A DNA stretch of 64,000 nucleotides from Ridgeia piscesae (taxonomy: Eukaryota; Annelida; Polychaeta; Sabellida; Siboglinidae): positions 5,001 through 69,000 of the forward strand of contig JAODUO010001203.1 in NCBI GenBank assembly GCA_025642075.2. The letters are read 5' to 3'. Positions 1 to 12,100 of this stretch are shown piece after piece. The notes under the pieces are model-generated. The model was not told the DNA's origin, ran no database searches, and saw nothing but the letters and a program-made list of their open reading frames with translations. How positions within the stretch are numbered: position 1 is the stretch's first letter; each line of letters starts with the position of its first letter. A program made the position numbers and the translations under genes.

Positions 1-78
1 GGTACCCCTTGTTACAAGTTAGCACACTATTCCATTGTTACATGTTGGCACACTATTCCATTGTTACATGTTGGGGAC
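1..78. repeat. 26-bp minisatellite, three copies
   Basis: Three consecutive copies of a unit containing CATTGTTACATGTTGGCACA-like sequence with a period of about 26 bases. The first copy differs by a few bases and the third is cut short. The array touches the window edge, so its full length is unknown. Confidence 0.75.
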
Positions 79-3000
79 TGATCTGTCAGTTTGTAATAAA
101 AAACTGGTAACTGTAAGACAGTAAAATGCATACATAATGTAATGCAGAATCTGGGTGCAAGGCGCAATCCTATAGCGGTGTGGATAATGTATTCATTCTG
201 GATGATAATGCCTTAGTGCATACTTTTGTAATGGAAAGCTTTGAGCAATCGTAGAAATTACATGTAACTACTGTTACCTATATAAAATTAAGTAATCATC
301 ATGAAAAGTAGACATGCTTCCATGACAGTTGTGGCAGTCTGTGAACTTACTGTGAAACATGAATTCCTTGTGTACAATGACAAAAAGTGTAAATGTATGT
401 TGGAAATTATACATTTAATTTTCCGTTATGATGGGTATCACACTTGGTGTGTTTACCTTTCTTGAATGTTGTGTTGGATACCAGCAACTTGTGGCTGCTA
501 TTATACGTTGTCACACCTGTAAGGTAAAAACCACTACATCATTGATGTAATTACTTTCAATAAAAGACTGTCATGTCTGGTGTGAAGGAAATGAAGTGTA
601 GCTTGTGATCAACCCTCATCTGCCTTGGTCTTCACACACTCACCATTGTGACTTTTTGGGTAACTGTTAATGTCTGTGTTTATTGAGTGTCATCCTGTTG
701 TCTTTGTGCCATTTTTTTTCCAGTTATGTCAAGATTATGATGTTTTCGTCCAGGTTTTGTTGATACCGATCGATCCCTGAATTTTTTCGATACTCGTTGA
801 AATTAAAGTTTTTTAAATGAAAAATTCCCGTAGAAGGTGCTTTTGTAAAAATTCTTGATCCTCGATATATTACGGTTGATCCCAGAATTCGATCGATGTT
901 TTTGGTTGATAAAAATTCCGATATAAATGATCCTTTTTGTGTCGTTTACAAAAATTTTCAAATAATCTAAAGCCACACCCACTTGACAATCCAAAAGAAA
1001 CACCAAAATTCCTTAAGAAATATTGAAAATTTTTATAGTCTCAAATTTAATATGCAATTTTCAATTTATGTAAGTAAAAACAACGTTTCATAAATTGATT
1101 CTGTTGAAAAAACAAAAAGGCGTAATATTTTAAAACAAAAAGACAACTGCATAAAAATAGTGACAAATAAATTAATTAATTGAACTGAATTATTTTTTAA
1201 AAATTTAAAGCTGTTTTAAATCACTTTAATATAGCGCAATTTCAAATCAAGGGCTCTAAAATGACCATAAACAAATACAAATAAAAAAAAATTATTATTA
1301 TATAAAAACTATCACTTATAATATTCATGGCCCCCCTAATCTGTTATAACTTTATTTTAAATTCTATCATAAAAAATAATTGTGATTTAGCATCAAAATG
1401 TTAATGATTCAATAAAATAAACTAATTTTTGTAATAAAAAAATTTCTTATTCACACCAAATTTTTTTTTTAATATAAATCTTAAATTACCCTTTTCCCAA
1501 AAAAATTAGGGGGCCCGTTTTCAAAAAGGTCGTTTTTTTCTCCTCGTTTATGTGAATTTTTATGTCACAGTGACGAGATCGTGAATCGTCTTTTTGGTGT
1601 CAATTCCTTCTTGACGCTGTGAAATTATTTGTAGATTCGGCCCTGGCGATTTTCCCCCAAGTCACTAGTATTTTCGAATATTTCGAAAAATTTTAAAGGT
1701 AATGGCCAATGGGGTTTCCCCAACGTCAACGCGAAAATCACGGGTTTTTTTGAATTTTAAAGTGTTTTTCCCTCTTTGAACATTTGAAAGGGAAAAATGC
1801 CCAAAATTTCCGGTTTCGACTTTTTGTTTGTTTGTTTCGTCTTTTCCAAATGGGGGCGCCCCCAAAAAAAACAGCGCCCAAAAGGAACGGGTTTCCCCAT
1901 CCCTAATAATTATTTATATTCTTTTTTTAAACTAGTTTCATAAATTGTGGTAAAAAAAACCTCTTTAAAAAAGTTTTTTTTGCGTAACAAAAAAAATGGG
2001 AAAATCATTAGTGCCCCAAAAGAATCATTTGGAACCGGTTTTATAACGGGAAACGAAGTCTGACCTATAACCCCACGAAAACGGGGGGGACAACTCACAA
2101 TAATTTTAGAAAACAATTCCCTTTTTTGTTATATTATCAACCCGCTTTAACCGGCGCTGTAATGAAAAAACTCGTCAAACCCCGATGTTGCGCTTCCATA
2201 TGTCAAAATCGATTCTTTTCAGGGATCGTGTATCGAAGGATCGAGGTATCGAACATGGGCGTTCGATACCAAAAAATATCGAAATATCGCGATACCACTA
2301 AATATCGGTATTGAACTTTCGCAAAATATCGCAATACTTCGATATATCGGGCTCTTGACAACACTAAGTTAGGACATAACGTCTATAACTCCATGTGACT
2401 TATAGTTGTGTACAGTTCTGGAAAAAACTGCACATGGTCATGGAGATGTCGAACAGAGGTTATTACATCATAGTATGTACATGGTATCTTCAATTTTGCA
2501 TGCTAAATACTAGGTAATCTTCAGTAAACTGACCTAAATTATTAGGGCCTTTACAAAATGGTTTTACCACCTTATTCTATGTGTTTGGGATGTCATTCTA
2601 CATCACTTTTGGTACAAAGAAGTCGGATATTATTTCAAAAAAATTGTGTGTTCTATCAGTTTAATGTCGTCAAGTCGATGTAAACAAGCCAATGTCACCA
2701 AGCCTTCCAAGTCATCAGGATCGCAAAAGCAGTGTCTTGTGTGCGTTGCGAAGTCAAATAAAATAATTAACAATGTTTTATACATTTATTTAATACAAAA
2801 CCAAGTCTGCATTATACAGAATAAAATTAATGCTGTAGCTTTAGGTTTGGATATATCCACAGATCGCAGGACATTGCCTTTGCAGTCCTGATGGTCTGTG
2901 ATGTGCTAACTGCTCCCACGACTGATGACATTAGCTTGTGTACGTTGACTCAGCGGCATTAACCCTAGAGCAAAAGAAAATCCATCCTCTGTAGCATACT

Positions 3001-4158
3001 GTTCCTATAAAAAATTATAACTTCGCTAATATTGGTCATTAAAATATGAATGATGCATATTTAATGCTAAAAGAATCCTTTATTATAATAAAAATTATAA
3101 TATCTGTAGAACAAACGAAATCAAGGGGATATTTGTGTCTGAAATTGAACTGATAAATAAACAAACACGTTTCATCCTGCTGCCAGATAATGATGGCGTA
3201 GATAAATATACTTTGCCATTTAGATAAATGTAGATTCATGTATTACCTGGAAAATAAAACAAAAATAAAACAGATCCATTGAGAACTATTATTTTTATGA
3301 TGTTTTCTGACATAAAAATATATTGATTCAAGCTTGACCAGTGCGGGGGTCGCGCTCATTACTGTTGCAACTCATGGCCGGAGAAATGTCATGTTGCTAA
3401 TTTGGTGGATTTTCACCCCAAAAACTCCTGTCAATCTAACTACATGACCTAATATAACAACCTTGTTTATGAATAGTGTTAGGCATTTGTCAAAATATCC
3501 AACGCAGAAACTTTAAATAATGCAAACGAAAGTTGCGAAGCGGATAAACTGTTGTTTACCGTGTCTTCAACTTTGGTTTTTGGGGTCAATGGCTTGAGCT
3601 ACATTTGAAATCACAGTTCAAAATAATTAAGAACCGTCTACCTGGGTACTCTACTCTTGTTCTCCCAGTGCTTCAGACAGTGTAGCGGGGAGAATTCAGA
3701 AATTGCACGCTTGTTGACAAGTTTTTGCAATTTGGCATGGTGTTAGGTATGGGCATAAGGTTTTCAAAAACCACCGCATACAAGTTGGGGTAGCCCCCTG
3801 GTGGCCGGTATGCGCAAAATCCAATATGGCCGCCGAAGCCCGTGATCTGAAATAGATAATGGCTTATCTTTGGTTCTACATGTAATACCACAATTTGTAT
3901 GTTTATTAGGGCGAGGAATCCATTTCTGAAGTTATGTTCCTGTTTTCAGGTCATTTAGAAAATGAACAAATTTTTAATGGTCACTTTTAGCCAAATCATT
4001 CCTAATTTGGAAGCTAAGCCATATGTGAATATCATGCCTGGCTGTAGGTAGGCATACACATATGTTTATGGCAGCAATGTTTTACTTTTATTGTTGAAAA
4101 TATATTTGTACCAAAAGTCCAGGGATGTAATAATCAGCTTAATGTCTGCACCATTGCA
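79..4158. other. AT-rich non-coding stretch, no gene recognised
   Basis: No ORF here resembles a known protein. An AATAAA at about 559-564 could end a transcript arriving from the left. Between about 760 and 2370 the sequence is rich in GATCGAT, ATATCG and TATCGATA motifs at both ends (760-910 and 2220-2370), as seen near the ends of many invertebrate DNA transposons. The block between them (1500-2200) has unusual G, C and A homopolymer runs and no coding signal. A decayed transposon is possible but unproven. Confidence 0.4.
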
Positions 4159-4270
4159 GGGTTGGCACGTTTTTCCCACCCTGGTAAATACCGGGCGGTA
4201 ATTACCGGTAATTACCGTCCTGGGAAAAACCTCAAATAGTGGTAAATACCAGACTACGTGGGAAAAACTC
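4159..4270. mobile_element. Orphan DNA-transposon end with TACCGG palindromes
   Basis: Starts with CAGGGTTGGCACG, the CA(G)GG-type terminus common in hAT elements. It continues with inverted GGTAAATACC / GGTAATTACC motifs and the mirrored pair TTTTTCCCACC and GGTGG/GTGGGAAAAA. No matching opposite end or target duplication was found, so this is probably a solo or broken terminus. Confidence 0.35.
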
Positions 4271-5690
4271 TTAAAGGGATTAAATTTGAACCATTTTTGC
4301 AATACAATTTACTGTATCATTACCGTAATGATACATGTGTAATTATACATCAGTACTGGTATACATCAGGACTTTCTGTTTATATTTTATCCCAATTATG
4401 ACATTTATTAAACGCAAATACATAATATAAAACCATTTTATAGTGGAGATTTATTTATGGGCATTCTTTCAATAGATATTGAATGGATTAAATGTGTGCA
4501 TGCACCTTGGGCAATCCATGCCACATGCCACATGGGTTACGGTGGGTGATAAAGGGGAACCATACTTATGTAAGTACACAGTGATGAGTTATGGAACCCA
4601 TGAGTAAGAAGGCCAACATAGAAATATATTCATGATTATTCTAATATAATTTGATAATTATATCCTTTTGTGATTTTGTCTTAGCTTCTGATAATTTTAT
4701 GTTCAAGACATTTATTTTGCGATGCAATTTGTGGACAACAGTGAATTTAGTAAAAATGAAAGATTTGTGAATACCACAGATAAAATGGTAATTAGAATTA
4801 CTAGCAACACATAATGATATGCACTGTTAGGATTAATTGAGTTTAACATCATTTTTAATCAAAAGCTATCTAATTGTGGTCTCATGACTCTCATCTAGAT
4901 ATAATGTGTACCATCACTGGTATTGGTATTTACCTGTTTAATCAAACATTTCCTCAGATGCGTCCTCAAACTGTCAGCCTTGTCACTCACAAGTGCCTGA
5001 CATTGTATGCATTGGGCTGTTTTTATCTTCAATTTTGCAAAGAAATTGCCACACATTGTCAAACGGTCTACCTCCTCTTCCACTCATGATGCTAACTGAC
5101 CAGTTACCACTGCTTCAAATTCAGTAACAGAATGTCTGACAGAAAGTGCCTGTCTACTCTGGTCTACTGATTCTGAGATAATGGCTTCCCACAGAGGACC
5201 CCAGCAGATTAAAGAAAATTTAAAGGGGAACGAAACACAGCTGTAACATTCCATATACCTAAATGTATACTATATAAGTATACATTAATGGTGATAGAAG
5301 CATATTCACTTATCAGACAAACGGGGAAAAAAAAAATTTCAATGCCTAAATCGTCGTCATAGAACACTGCTATCGCCATCTTTATTCCAACCCGAGTGGT
5401 TTGATTACCTCCTATCTAGCCCATGTAAAATTTTGGTTTCTTTGGGTTTTTCTTTGTTATTAGACATTTCTGCGCAAAAACAAAGATATGGTACCTTATT
5501 ATACACAAAAGGGGGTCCTATGTGTCAAAAAATAATATTTATTTGCATTCGTAATAAAAAGGTAAAATTTTCCAAGAAAAAATGAAAATATTCAAATCGT
5601 CACACTTCCCGAGAGCAGATTTTGACAGGTTTAAAGGGGCGGGCCTACCGAAAGGAAGGTCGTCCGGACTTTTTTTTCTGTTGTTTACAA
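4271..5690. other. Non-coding stretch, nothing recognised
   Basis: AT-rich DNA with only short, low-complexity ORFs. No repeat end, RNA gene or conserved protein motif was seen. Confidence 0.4.
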
Positions 5691-5759
5691 ATGTCGGAAG
5701 TTTTTTACGTTAGCGAGGAGCTACGCTATTTGCTAGTGGTCTTGGATAAATCACAGTAG
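5691..5759 (+). CDS. Short ORF upstream of the P2X7-like fragment
   Basis: A 22-codon ATG ORF (starts MSEVFYVSEELRYLL, ends in TAG) lies in a more CpG-rich patch 85 bases before the P2X7-C-like ORF. Acidic starts with a similar E-E-L-R-Y-L-L pattern would fit the front of a P2X7-C-domain gene, but the two ORFs are separated by stops and no splice pair was proven. It could equally be chance. Confidence 0.2.
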   Translation: MSEVFYVSEELRYLLVVLDKSQ

Positions 5760-5843
5760 AAAATTGATCCGACAGAGGAAGCATTTGTAGCACAATGAGA
5801 GAAGCATCTGTAGCACAAGTGACACACATAAAGCCATTAATTC

Positions 5844-6086
5844 TTGCTTAACCCAGTGTGCGAGCCGAGGTGCGAGGCGTCAATTAAACCCCGCCGGGGG
5901 AAACGGCGAAAAAAATTTTTTATGGAATCGAGGATGTTTGATTTTGGGAACAATGTGAATGTGGCATGGTGTTTGTGTGGATACTGCATCCCAATGTCGA
6001 CGCCCCTCGAATTTGTATGTTGTCTGGAGAAAGCTGGGTTGCCGACCATGCTGACAGATGCCTGCATGAGCTATGTCAATGACTGA
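5844..6086 (+). pseudogene. P2X purinoceptor 7 C-terminal-domain-like fragment
   Basis: The 80-residue ORF contains WCLCGYCIPMSTPLEFVCC at about residues 41-59. This is the C-x-C-x2-C-x-P-M-x-T-x2-E-x2-CC signature of the zinc-binding cytosolic domain of P2X7. Many lophotrochozoan and cnidarian genomes carry this domain in large families without the ion channel. Basic residues precede it (RRGKRRKK), as is common in these proteins. The family's later conserved part (C-I-T-x-H-P-G-F and L-R region) is not seen in the next 3 kb; the ORF stops soon after TDACMSYVND. It may be one exon of a spliced gene or a truncated copy. The CC motif is a good match; function is unknown. Confidence 0.5.
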
Positions 6087-6856
6087 CGAAGACATCTGTC
6101 ATGACACAATGTTGGGAATATCGGTCTGTTGTCTATGTGCGTTTGCGTGCAGACTCGTTCGTTCGACCAAAGTAGGTAGTAGGTAAGTAATATGTAGTTC
6201 AACAGGTATCGAAAATTATTTTGCAATTCAAACCTAAACAGAGCAATTTACTTGTATGGCCACAAATGACAATAAATAAAAAATTCATTCTATCTTCGAA
6301 TTCTAACGTAAATCTTTGTTACAAACTTATTTAATTTTTGACAGGATGTTACATGATGTGTGCATCCTTTTAATATAATTTTTTAAATTTTCCCTTTTTA
6401 AAATGTTAATACAATTTGTTTAATTTATGTAAATAATGTTATTTAGATATGCGTGCTGCCATAATTTATAATATAGTCTGAATAATAAATAGATGTGTAA
6501 AAAAGACATTGTGCATTTCACATGAGAATATTGAATTGGTTTTTAATGTATTGTATACAGTATATTGGATATGTGCGGGTGTATATGTTATCAAGACCAT
6601 ATCATGACAATCATAAATTCATGTGTTTGCAAAATGCTGTAACAATTTTACATAAAAATTATTTGTTTGTGAAATGCTGTGATAATTTTATTAAAGTATT
6701 TCACAAACAAATGAACCAATGCGCTGACTTCATGATGTGATATTGATGAATTACACAGTTTTGCCAATTACTAATAATCATTATAAGATAATGATTGTTT
6801 ACTATAAATCAAACGTCAGAATGTATCGGTTAGCTGCATATCATCACTGCACATGT
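6087..6856. other. Non-coding, one strong splice-donor-like site
   Basis: AT-rich and without a recognisable coding region. TAG/GTAAGT at about 6181-6187 is a near-consensus + strand donor just downstream of the P2X7-like ORF, but the reading frame between them is closed. Confidence 0.3.
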
Positions 6857-7264
6857 TCAATGGGATGCTTCCAACAGGCAGCAGGCATAGTGTTTTTTGC
6901 AGGTGCAGAAAAGGGAAATTAGTTTATTTTTTTGTAAACAACAACATTTTCTCTGTTTCTCATTAGTGTCAGAACTGCTTGAGTCATCATCAGTGATATC
7001 GCTGTCATCCGCTACCACAGATTCCGCATCACTGTCTTCAGGATTTTCCTTCTGACTGTTGCAGACAGAATGATCTGAAGATGGAGACAGTGAGACTGGG
7101 ACATCCGAAGTGTCATCCACATTGACTGGACTGCCATGGTCAATTGAAGAAGGCATGCAGGACTGCGACGACAACTTTGCATACCCTTTATGATGAATAT
7201 TCAATGGAACAACAATATCATCTGTATTAATTGCTGCATTGATAAAGTATCGCATTGGCGACAT
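6857..7264 (-). CDS. Unrecognised acidic, serine-rich ORF
   Basis: A 135-codon ORF with biased composition: residues about 75-105 are rich in D, S and E (DSDAESVVADDSDITDDDSS) and the C-terminal third has several cysteines. The acidic patch is unlike random translation of AT-rich DNA, so it may be a real exon or part of a decayed gene. No domain was recognised and no convincing upstream exon was found on the minus strand, where frames are closed beyond 7264. No function is proposed. Confidence 0.3.
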   Translation of the reverse strand: MSPMRYFINAAINTDDIVVPLNIHHKGYAKLSSQSCMPSSIDHGSPVNVDDTSDVPVSLSPSSDHSVCNSQKENPEDSDAESVVADDSDITDDDSSSSDTNEKQRKCCCLQKNKLISLFCTCKKHYACCLLEASH

Positions 7265-9000
7265 GATCGCTGGCTCTGTTTGAGTTTGACACTACAAGTT
7301 AATGGCTTTGCAATGTGACATCCATACTGCCATGAGAGACAATGTCATCTGGTGCACAGGATCCTTTTAAAGGTGTGCTTGGTATTTGTGAAACCTTCAT
7401 CTGAAAGAATGATACATATGTAAGATGGTATTATCTTCTGTGATATACATATAAATAACAATGTTTTGTCATATTTTGTTTTCTCATTGCATATCTATGT
7501 CATAAAAAACACAAATAAATAAACTTATAATTGGCATTTGGAAAGTGTTCAGGATCTAATTTTGTGTAGATGCTCTGTGGATATTGTAACGTACTAAGCA
7601 CGAAAATCTAAATTTGATTGAATTATTCCACAGGGCCCCCTAGGGTCCCCCCGCTATTTTTTTCCCCAATTGTTAAACAAATCTCCATGGCTGTTGCATG
7701 TGATGGTGCTACTGTACAAAGAAATCTGATTTTATTGCATCATTCTAATGGCCCCCAAAACACAAAGTAATACTGGTGATTTGGTTTTTGAGAAGATCCC
7801 TTGAAATGACCCCCATATCAATTTTGTGTATTGGGTATCTGCTTTCTGGCTTGTCTGCTACTGCTAGCCAGGGTCACTGGTCAACTCTGTCTTGATGAGA
7901 CCAGTGGACAGTGGGCTGAGCAGGGTGTTGTGTTTCAACCAGGGAACATTCCTGCAATAAATAGAACATTACCTTTTCAATGGTGCATTCTGTGCGGATT
8001 CCATTATATGACTAACCTTCCTGGCATATTTTAATTAATATGTATATGTTCTGAGTCATTCAGACATCATTACAAACAACAAAACCCACTCCTACATAAG
8101 CAGCTCACATAAATTACATAGTTTTAAAAACCACATATAAGGAAATACACATTCGTATATTATACAGACGATGAAATATAACTGTGGGACTAAATTGTAG
8201 TCGTAACGATACACGTTGGTACTCGTAAGTGCCGAGTCGGCTTGGTAACAACAAGCTGGTTTCGGCATGTAATTTCCTACGCGCCACTTCACCTTCCAAA
8301 TAAGGAAATCGTATCCGCTTTTCCCTCTCAGTTCACCAAAATTACTTTGTCGCTGCGTACTTATATGCAAACAAATCGGCCAAAGATGCACCTGTGGCTT
8401 TGATCGAGACTTATGTTTTTTTGTTCAGTGTCTCTTTGTGCTCGCACGTTTTAATTAGGCTTGCAATCGGCGTTTGAAAGTGACCACCGCAGACTCTTGT
8501 CGAACTTTCCGCCGGCGGACACGCCAACTTCATCATCTCTAACCTGCTTTTTCTGCAGGAATCCTTTCATGGAAGTATGTGAAAAGTTGATTACTAACAA
8601 TCATAGTATATCTATTAGCCATATAGTGCATTAAATTGTTTAATTATGTTTGTTTTAATGCGTTTAGCACGTTTTTTTTGCGAGAGCTATGCTGTGTCGC
8701 CTATCGACTGGCGGCTTCCATGATTGTAAGCAACACGCCAATCAAACCGGAAAAGGCCCTAGGCAAGATGGCAGCGCCCTGTGTTGAAAGTAGCTCAGTT
8801 TTAAAAAAAATAAAAAAATATACTGTGACGCTGTGCTTGTCCAATTATGGTGACAAGTGCTGTAAATGATATGTTCTTATGTTTGGGCTGTGGTTGTTCA
8901 GCCGCTTCACTCCCCCTTTAATGTCAAGGCCTTTAGTGGAAAGGCTTTCAGAGCCTCTTGGCCTCTTTTTATTTCCTTTAAATGTATTACTATGTTACAG
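7265..9000. other. Putative upstream region/intron of the RYBP-like gene
   Basis: No convincing first exon of the RYBP-like gene (short, basic, ending in a phase-2 AG before GT) was found. The part from about 8180 to 8780 has more CpG than its surroundings and contains CAAGATGGCAGCG at about 8762, a sequence often seen near animal gene starts, but no donor follows it. The acceptor for exon 2 (TATTACTATGTTACAG) ends at 9000. Confidence 0.35.
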
Positions 9001-9120
9001 GTCAAAGCGCAGCAAGGTGGTTGATGAAGGCTACTGGGATTGCTCTGTCTGTACCTACCAGAATTCTCCTGAGGCATTCAAGTGTGATATGTGTGATGTT
9101 AGGAAGGGCACTTCCACAAG
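9001..9120 (+). CDS. RYBP: RYBP-like exon 2: zinc finger
   Basis: 120 bases: one base completing a split codon, 39 codons, two bases of the next. Encodes [17 protein letters not shown] and then ...[14 protein letters not shown]. The four zinc-binding cysteines are all present. The acceptor is TTACAG/G; the donor is ACAAG/GTTTGT, weaker than consensus at +4. Reading through the donor gives an immediate in-frame TAG. Confidence 0.92.
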
Positions 9121-12100
9121 GTTTGTTAGTACTTAGTAGGCCATTTACGTGAATCCAGTGTTATCAACATTATATGCTCATTTATACTTAGTGTTTAATC
9201 TGCATTTGTCAATTATCATTAGCAAAATTGGCAGCAGTGTCATCAACTGAAAGTATCCATCTATGCCAGAAAAGTAGCAAATGCAATAATCTATGTGGCC
9301 TGTGCTGACGTTATTGTGTTTTGAACTCTGCAGTGTGCCAGAACTACAGTATGGAGCCTTATTCTAGTAGCACTGAAAATATCAAGCTCAAAATCATCCC
9401 AAAGTATTTTTGTTTGTGAAAATAATGATGTGTTTACATCGATATATTTCAAGAAAAACTATTGCAGGGATCTCCATAGGAAAAATCACCATGGGCCCAT
9501 ACAGACAAATTTGTGTGGGTAATTTTAGTGATGAATGGATCAATGTATTTCAGAGCTGTGTAGATTATTTTACTTCATATATGCGTGTAATGTATGTCTA
9601 GACTAGAGAATTGTTTTTAAGGTCCGTAAAAACTTATGATATGTATATCATACAATGAATTCTTGTGTCTGACAAATTTAAATTAAATAGTAAAGGTTTT
9701 GCTATACGTCACCTGAGCACTTTTAATTCAGTGTTTCCACTGAGCAAAATTATGTGTGTGGTGGTAGGGTGACCTGAGCAAGTGTTGAAAGTGAAATGTG
9801 ATGCAATGGGGGTCTCACCAGACCCCCATAGCATCACACTGCATGCCCTGTGGAACTACTTTTTAAACATAGATTCAGAATTGTGCACTCCCTGGCATTA
9901 TAATGGGGAAAGAATTACATTTACCAGGGGTAGAACTTCAACATTTATTTTACTACACAGCGGGACTAGTAAAGACAAAAGTTCAAAGGTTTACTAGTCC
10001 GGCAAAATATAAAAACAACCCAATTTTAAGCCGTTACAATTTATTTAAAACTAAAGACAGTGTGTTTTGTACCCTTAGTTAAATAACAAAGGGTTCATAG
10101 GTAAAAAAGTAATAATAAAGAAATAAACAAAAGTAATGAAGAACTGAAAAAACTGCAATTGAAAAAGGATGCCAACTTCGCTCACTGACTGGTAGTACCA
10201 CCCTACCGTTATGAATTTTCCACAATCAATTGGAAATTGACCTCATATTATCAATATGGTGTTATGAAAAATGCTTTGCTGTAACATATCACAGTATAGA
10301 AAATTATAGACATCAAAGAACTCTTAATCTTGTAAATAATGCCCAAACAATTTCATAGCACCTAAAAAAGCCATAATTATCAGTAAATGAGATTGTCACT
10401 GCTGTAGCCAGTTGTTCACTGGCAACAATTTATCAATGTTTCAATGACTTGAGATTCAGTTACACCCAGACTTGTGGATGGGTTAAGGTTCAGGTCATTG
10501 TGACTACAAAGGCTTGATTGACTACTGTAGGGTGGCATCAGGCACCATGATGACACATTGACCTTTACTAGACAACTGGACTAATTACTAGGCAGATTTA
10601 CTAGTCTGCCCTTATCTTTACTAGTATATGGACCAGCTCAGCTGACTAGTGAGTAGTTCTACCCTTGTGAGGGGGTGATATTTTAACTGCATCCTGTATT
10701 TTAATAATGTTCAGTTATATTTACAATGTAATTTTTATGATTAACAGTTGCCAATGTTTCAATTTTATTGAATTTGTAAAATTATGTACTTTATTATTAA
10801 TAATATTAAGATAACTTCTGTTGTGTCTGTATTCTTGGAAACTTGGGAGGATATACCAGGTTGTAAAAGTGTGTTTTTTAATGATGAAATTTTTTTATTC
10901 CAAAGAGTAGAGGCAGCTACAGAACAAGTCCTACTCCCAATGTTGGTATCAACTTTAGTGACAAAAAGTAAAAAAGAACTAGATGATCAAAGCTGGATAG
11001 TTTTTACAGGGATATGCAATGAATGTACTTACTAGGTACATGTACATTGGTTGCTTAGTAGAAAGTGCCTGATAAGTAGTTAATCTTAAAAGATAATTCA
11101 CTATCGGACAGGAAGCCGATGTAGAGACTTTAGAAATGGCATATAATGAGTGAAATATGGAGGGAGACCAGGGGCCGAGGTTATAAAACCGTACTCAGTA
11201 CTCTGTGCTCAAATTCCATGCTCAAGCCTCACTTTCACACCGTGCTCATACTCAACGTAGGTCACCAAACTTTCTGAGTACGGTATCGTACTCAGACTTG
11301 AGCACGAAACGTCCAAATCCTGAGTATGCTCAAGACCGCGCTCAACGCCGTACTCAGACAAACAAACATGGCAGTTCACGTAGAAATTGGTCAATTTCGT
11401 TGTCAAAGTTTGTCGTTTTTGACCAGATGTGCAGTCCGATTTCAGCATCCGAGTTACTTACGAGGTGTTGTCGATCCATTTGAAGAGGTGGTGTAACAAG
11501 AATGATTTGACAGACACTGTGTTGTGCCTAAAATGGCAGTGTTTACTGAACATTTCCAAACTTAAGCGGCAGGCGACGCCAGTAGGATACAGTGTTGCAA
11601 TAATTATGTTTTGGTGGCAGCTTTTCAGTGATGGGACCATTCGTTTATTGCTTGGCGACCCAAGCTCACGGCCAATTGCCAGATGAAATACCCACAAAAC
11701 TGTGTGTTGTCGTTGGACGAGTAATGAAGTACAGTCGTGGACATTTAGCCATACCGATGTACTATTCTGACCTTCTCGAAATAAACTATAACAACATAAA
11801 CGAAGGACAATTTTAAATGCTCTAGTTATTAAAAAGAATAAGAATGTAAATATTATTATACTCCTTTTAAACAGAACAAATAAAATCAGTGACAGAAAGA
11901 ATATTGCAAATGTTTTAATTATTTTCAAATATAGGTCAAACACAAGCCAAAAAAATCCGAAATGCCCAAATAATTTTAACCATTACATGAATGAAAGGAT
12001 AGAAGGGTCCATAAACCTGTTACTGTTAAGATATTTTGGCCTTAGTAAACATTGCTAAATGTAAAAAGATCATGATGGTATTGGTGTTTGCCTAATTATG

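Noticed and set aside
7831..8034. ORF starting with a signal-peptide-like MGICFLACLLLLARVTGQ
   Set aside because: The first 18 residues look like a secretion signal, but the rest has no recognisable domain and the frame ends after 67 codons with no donor site in phase.
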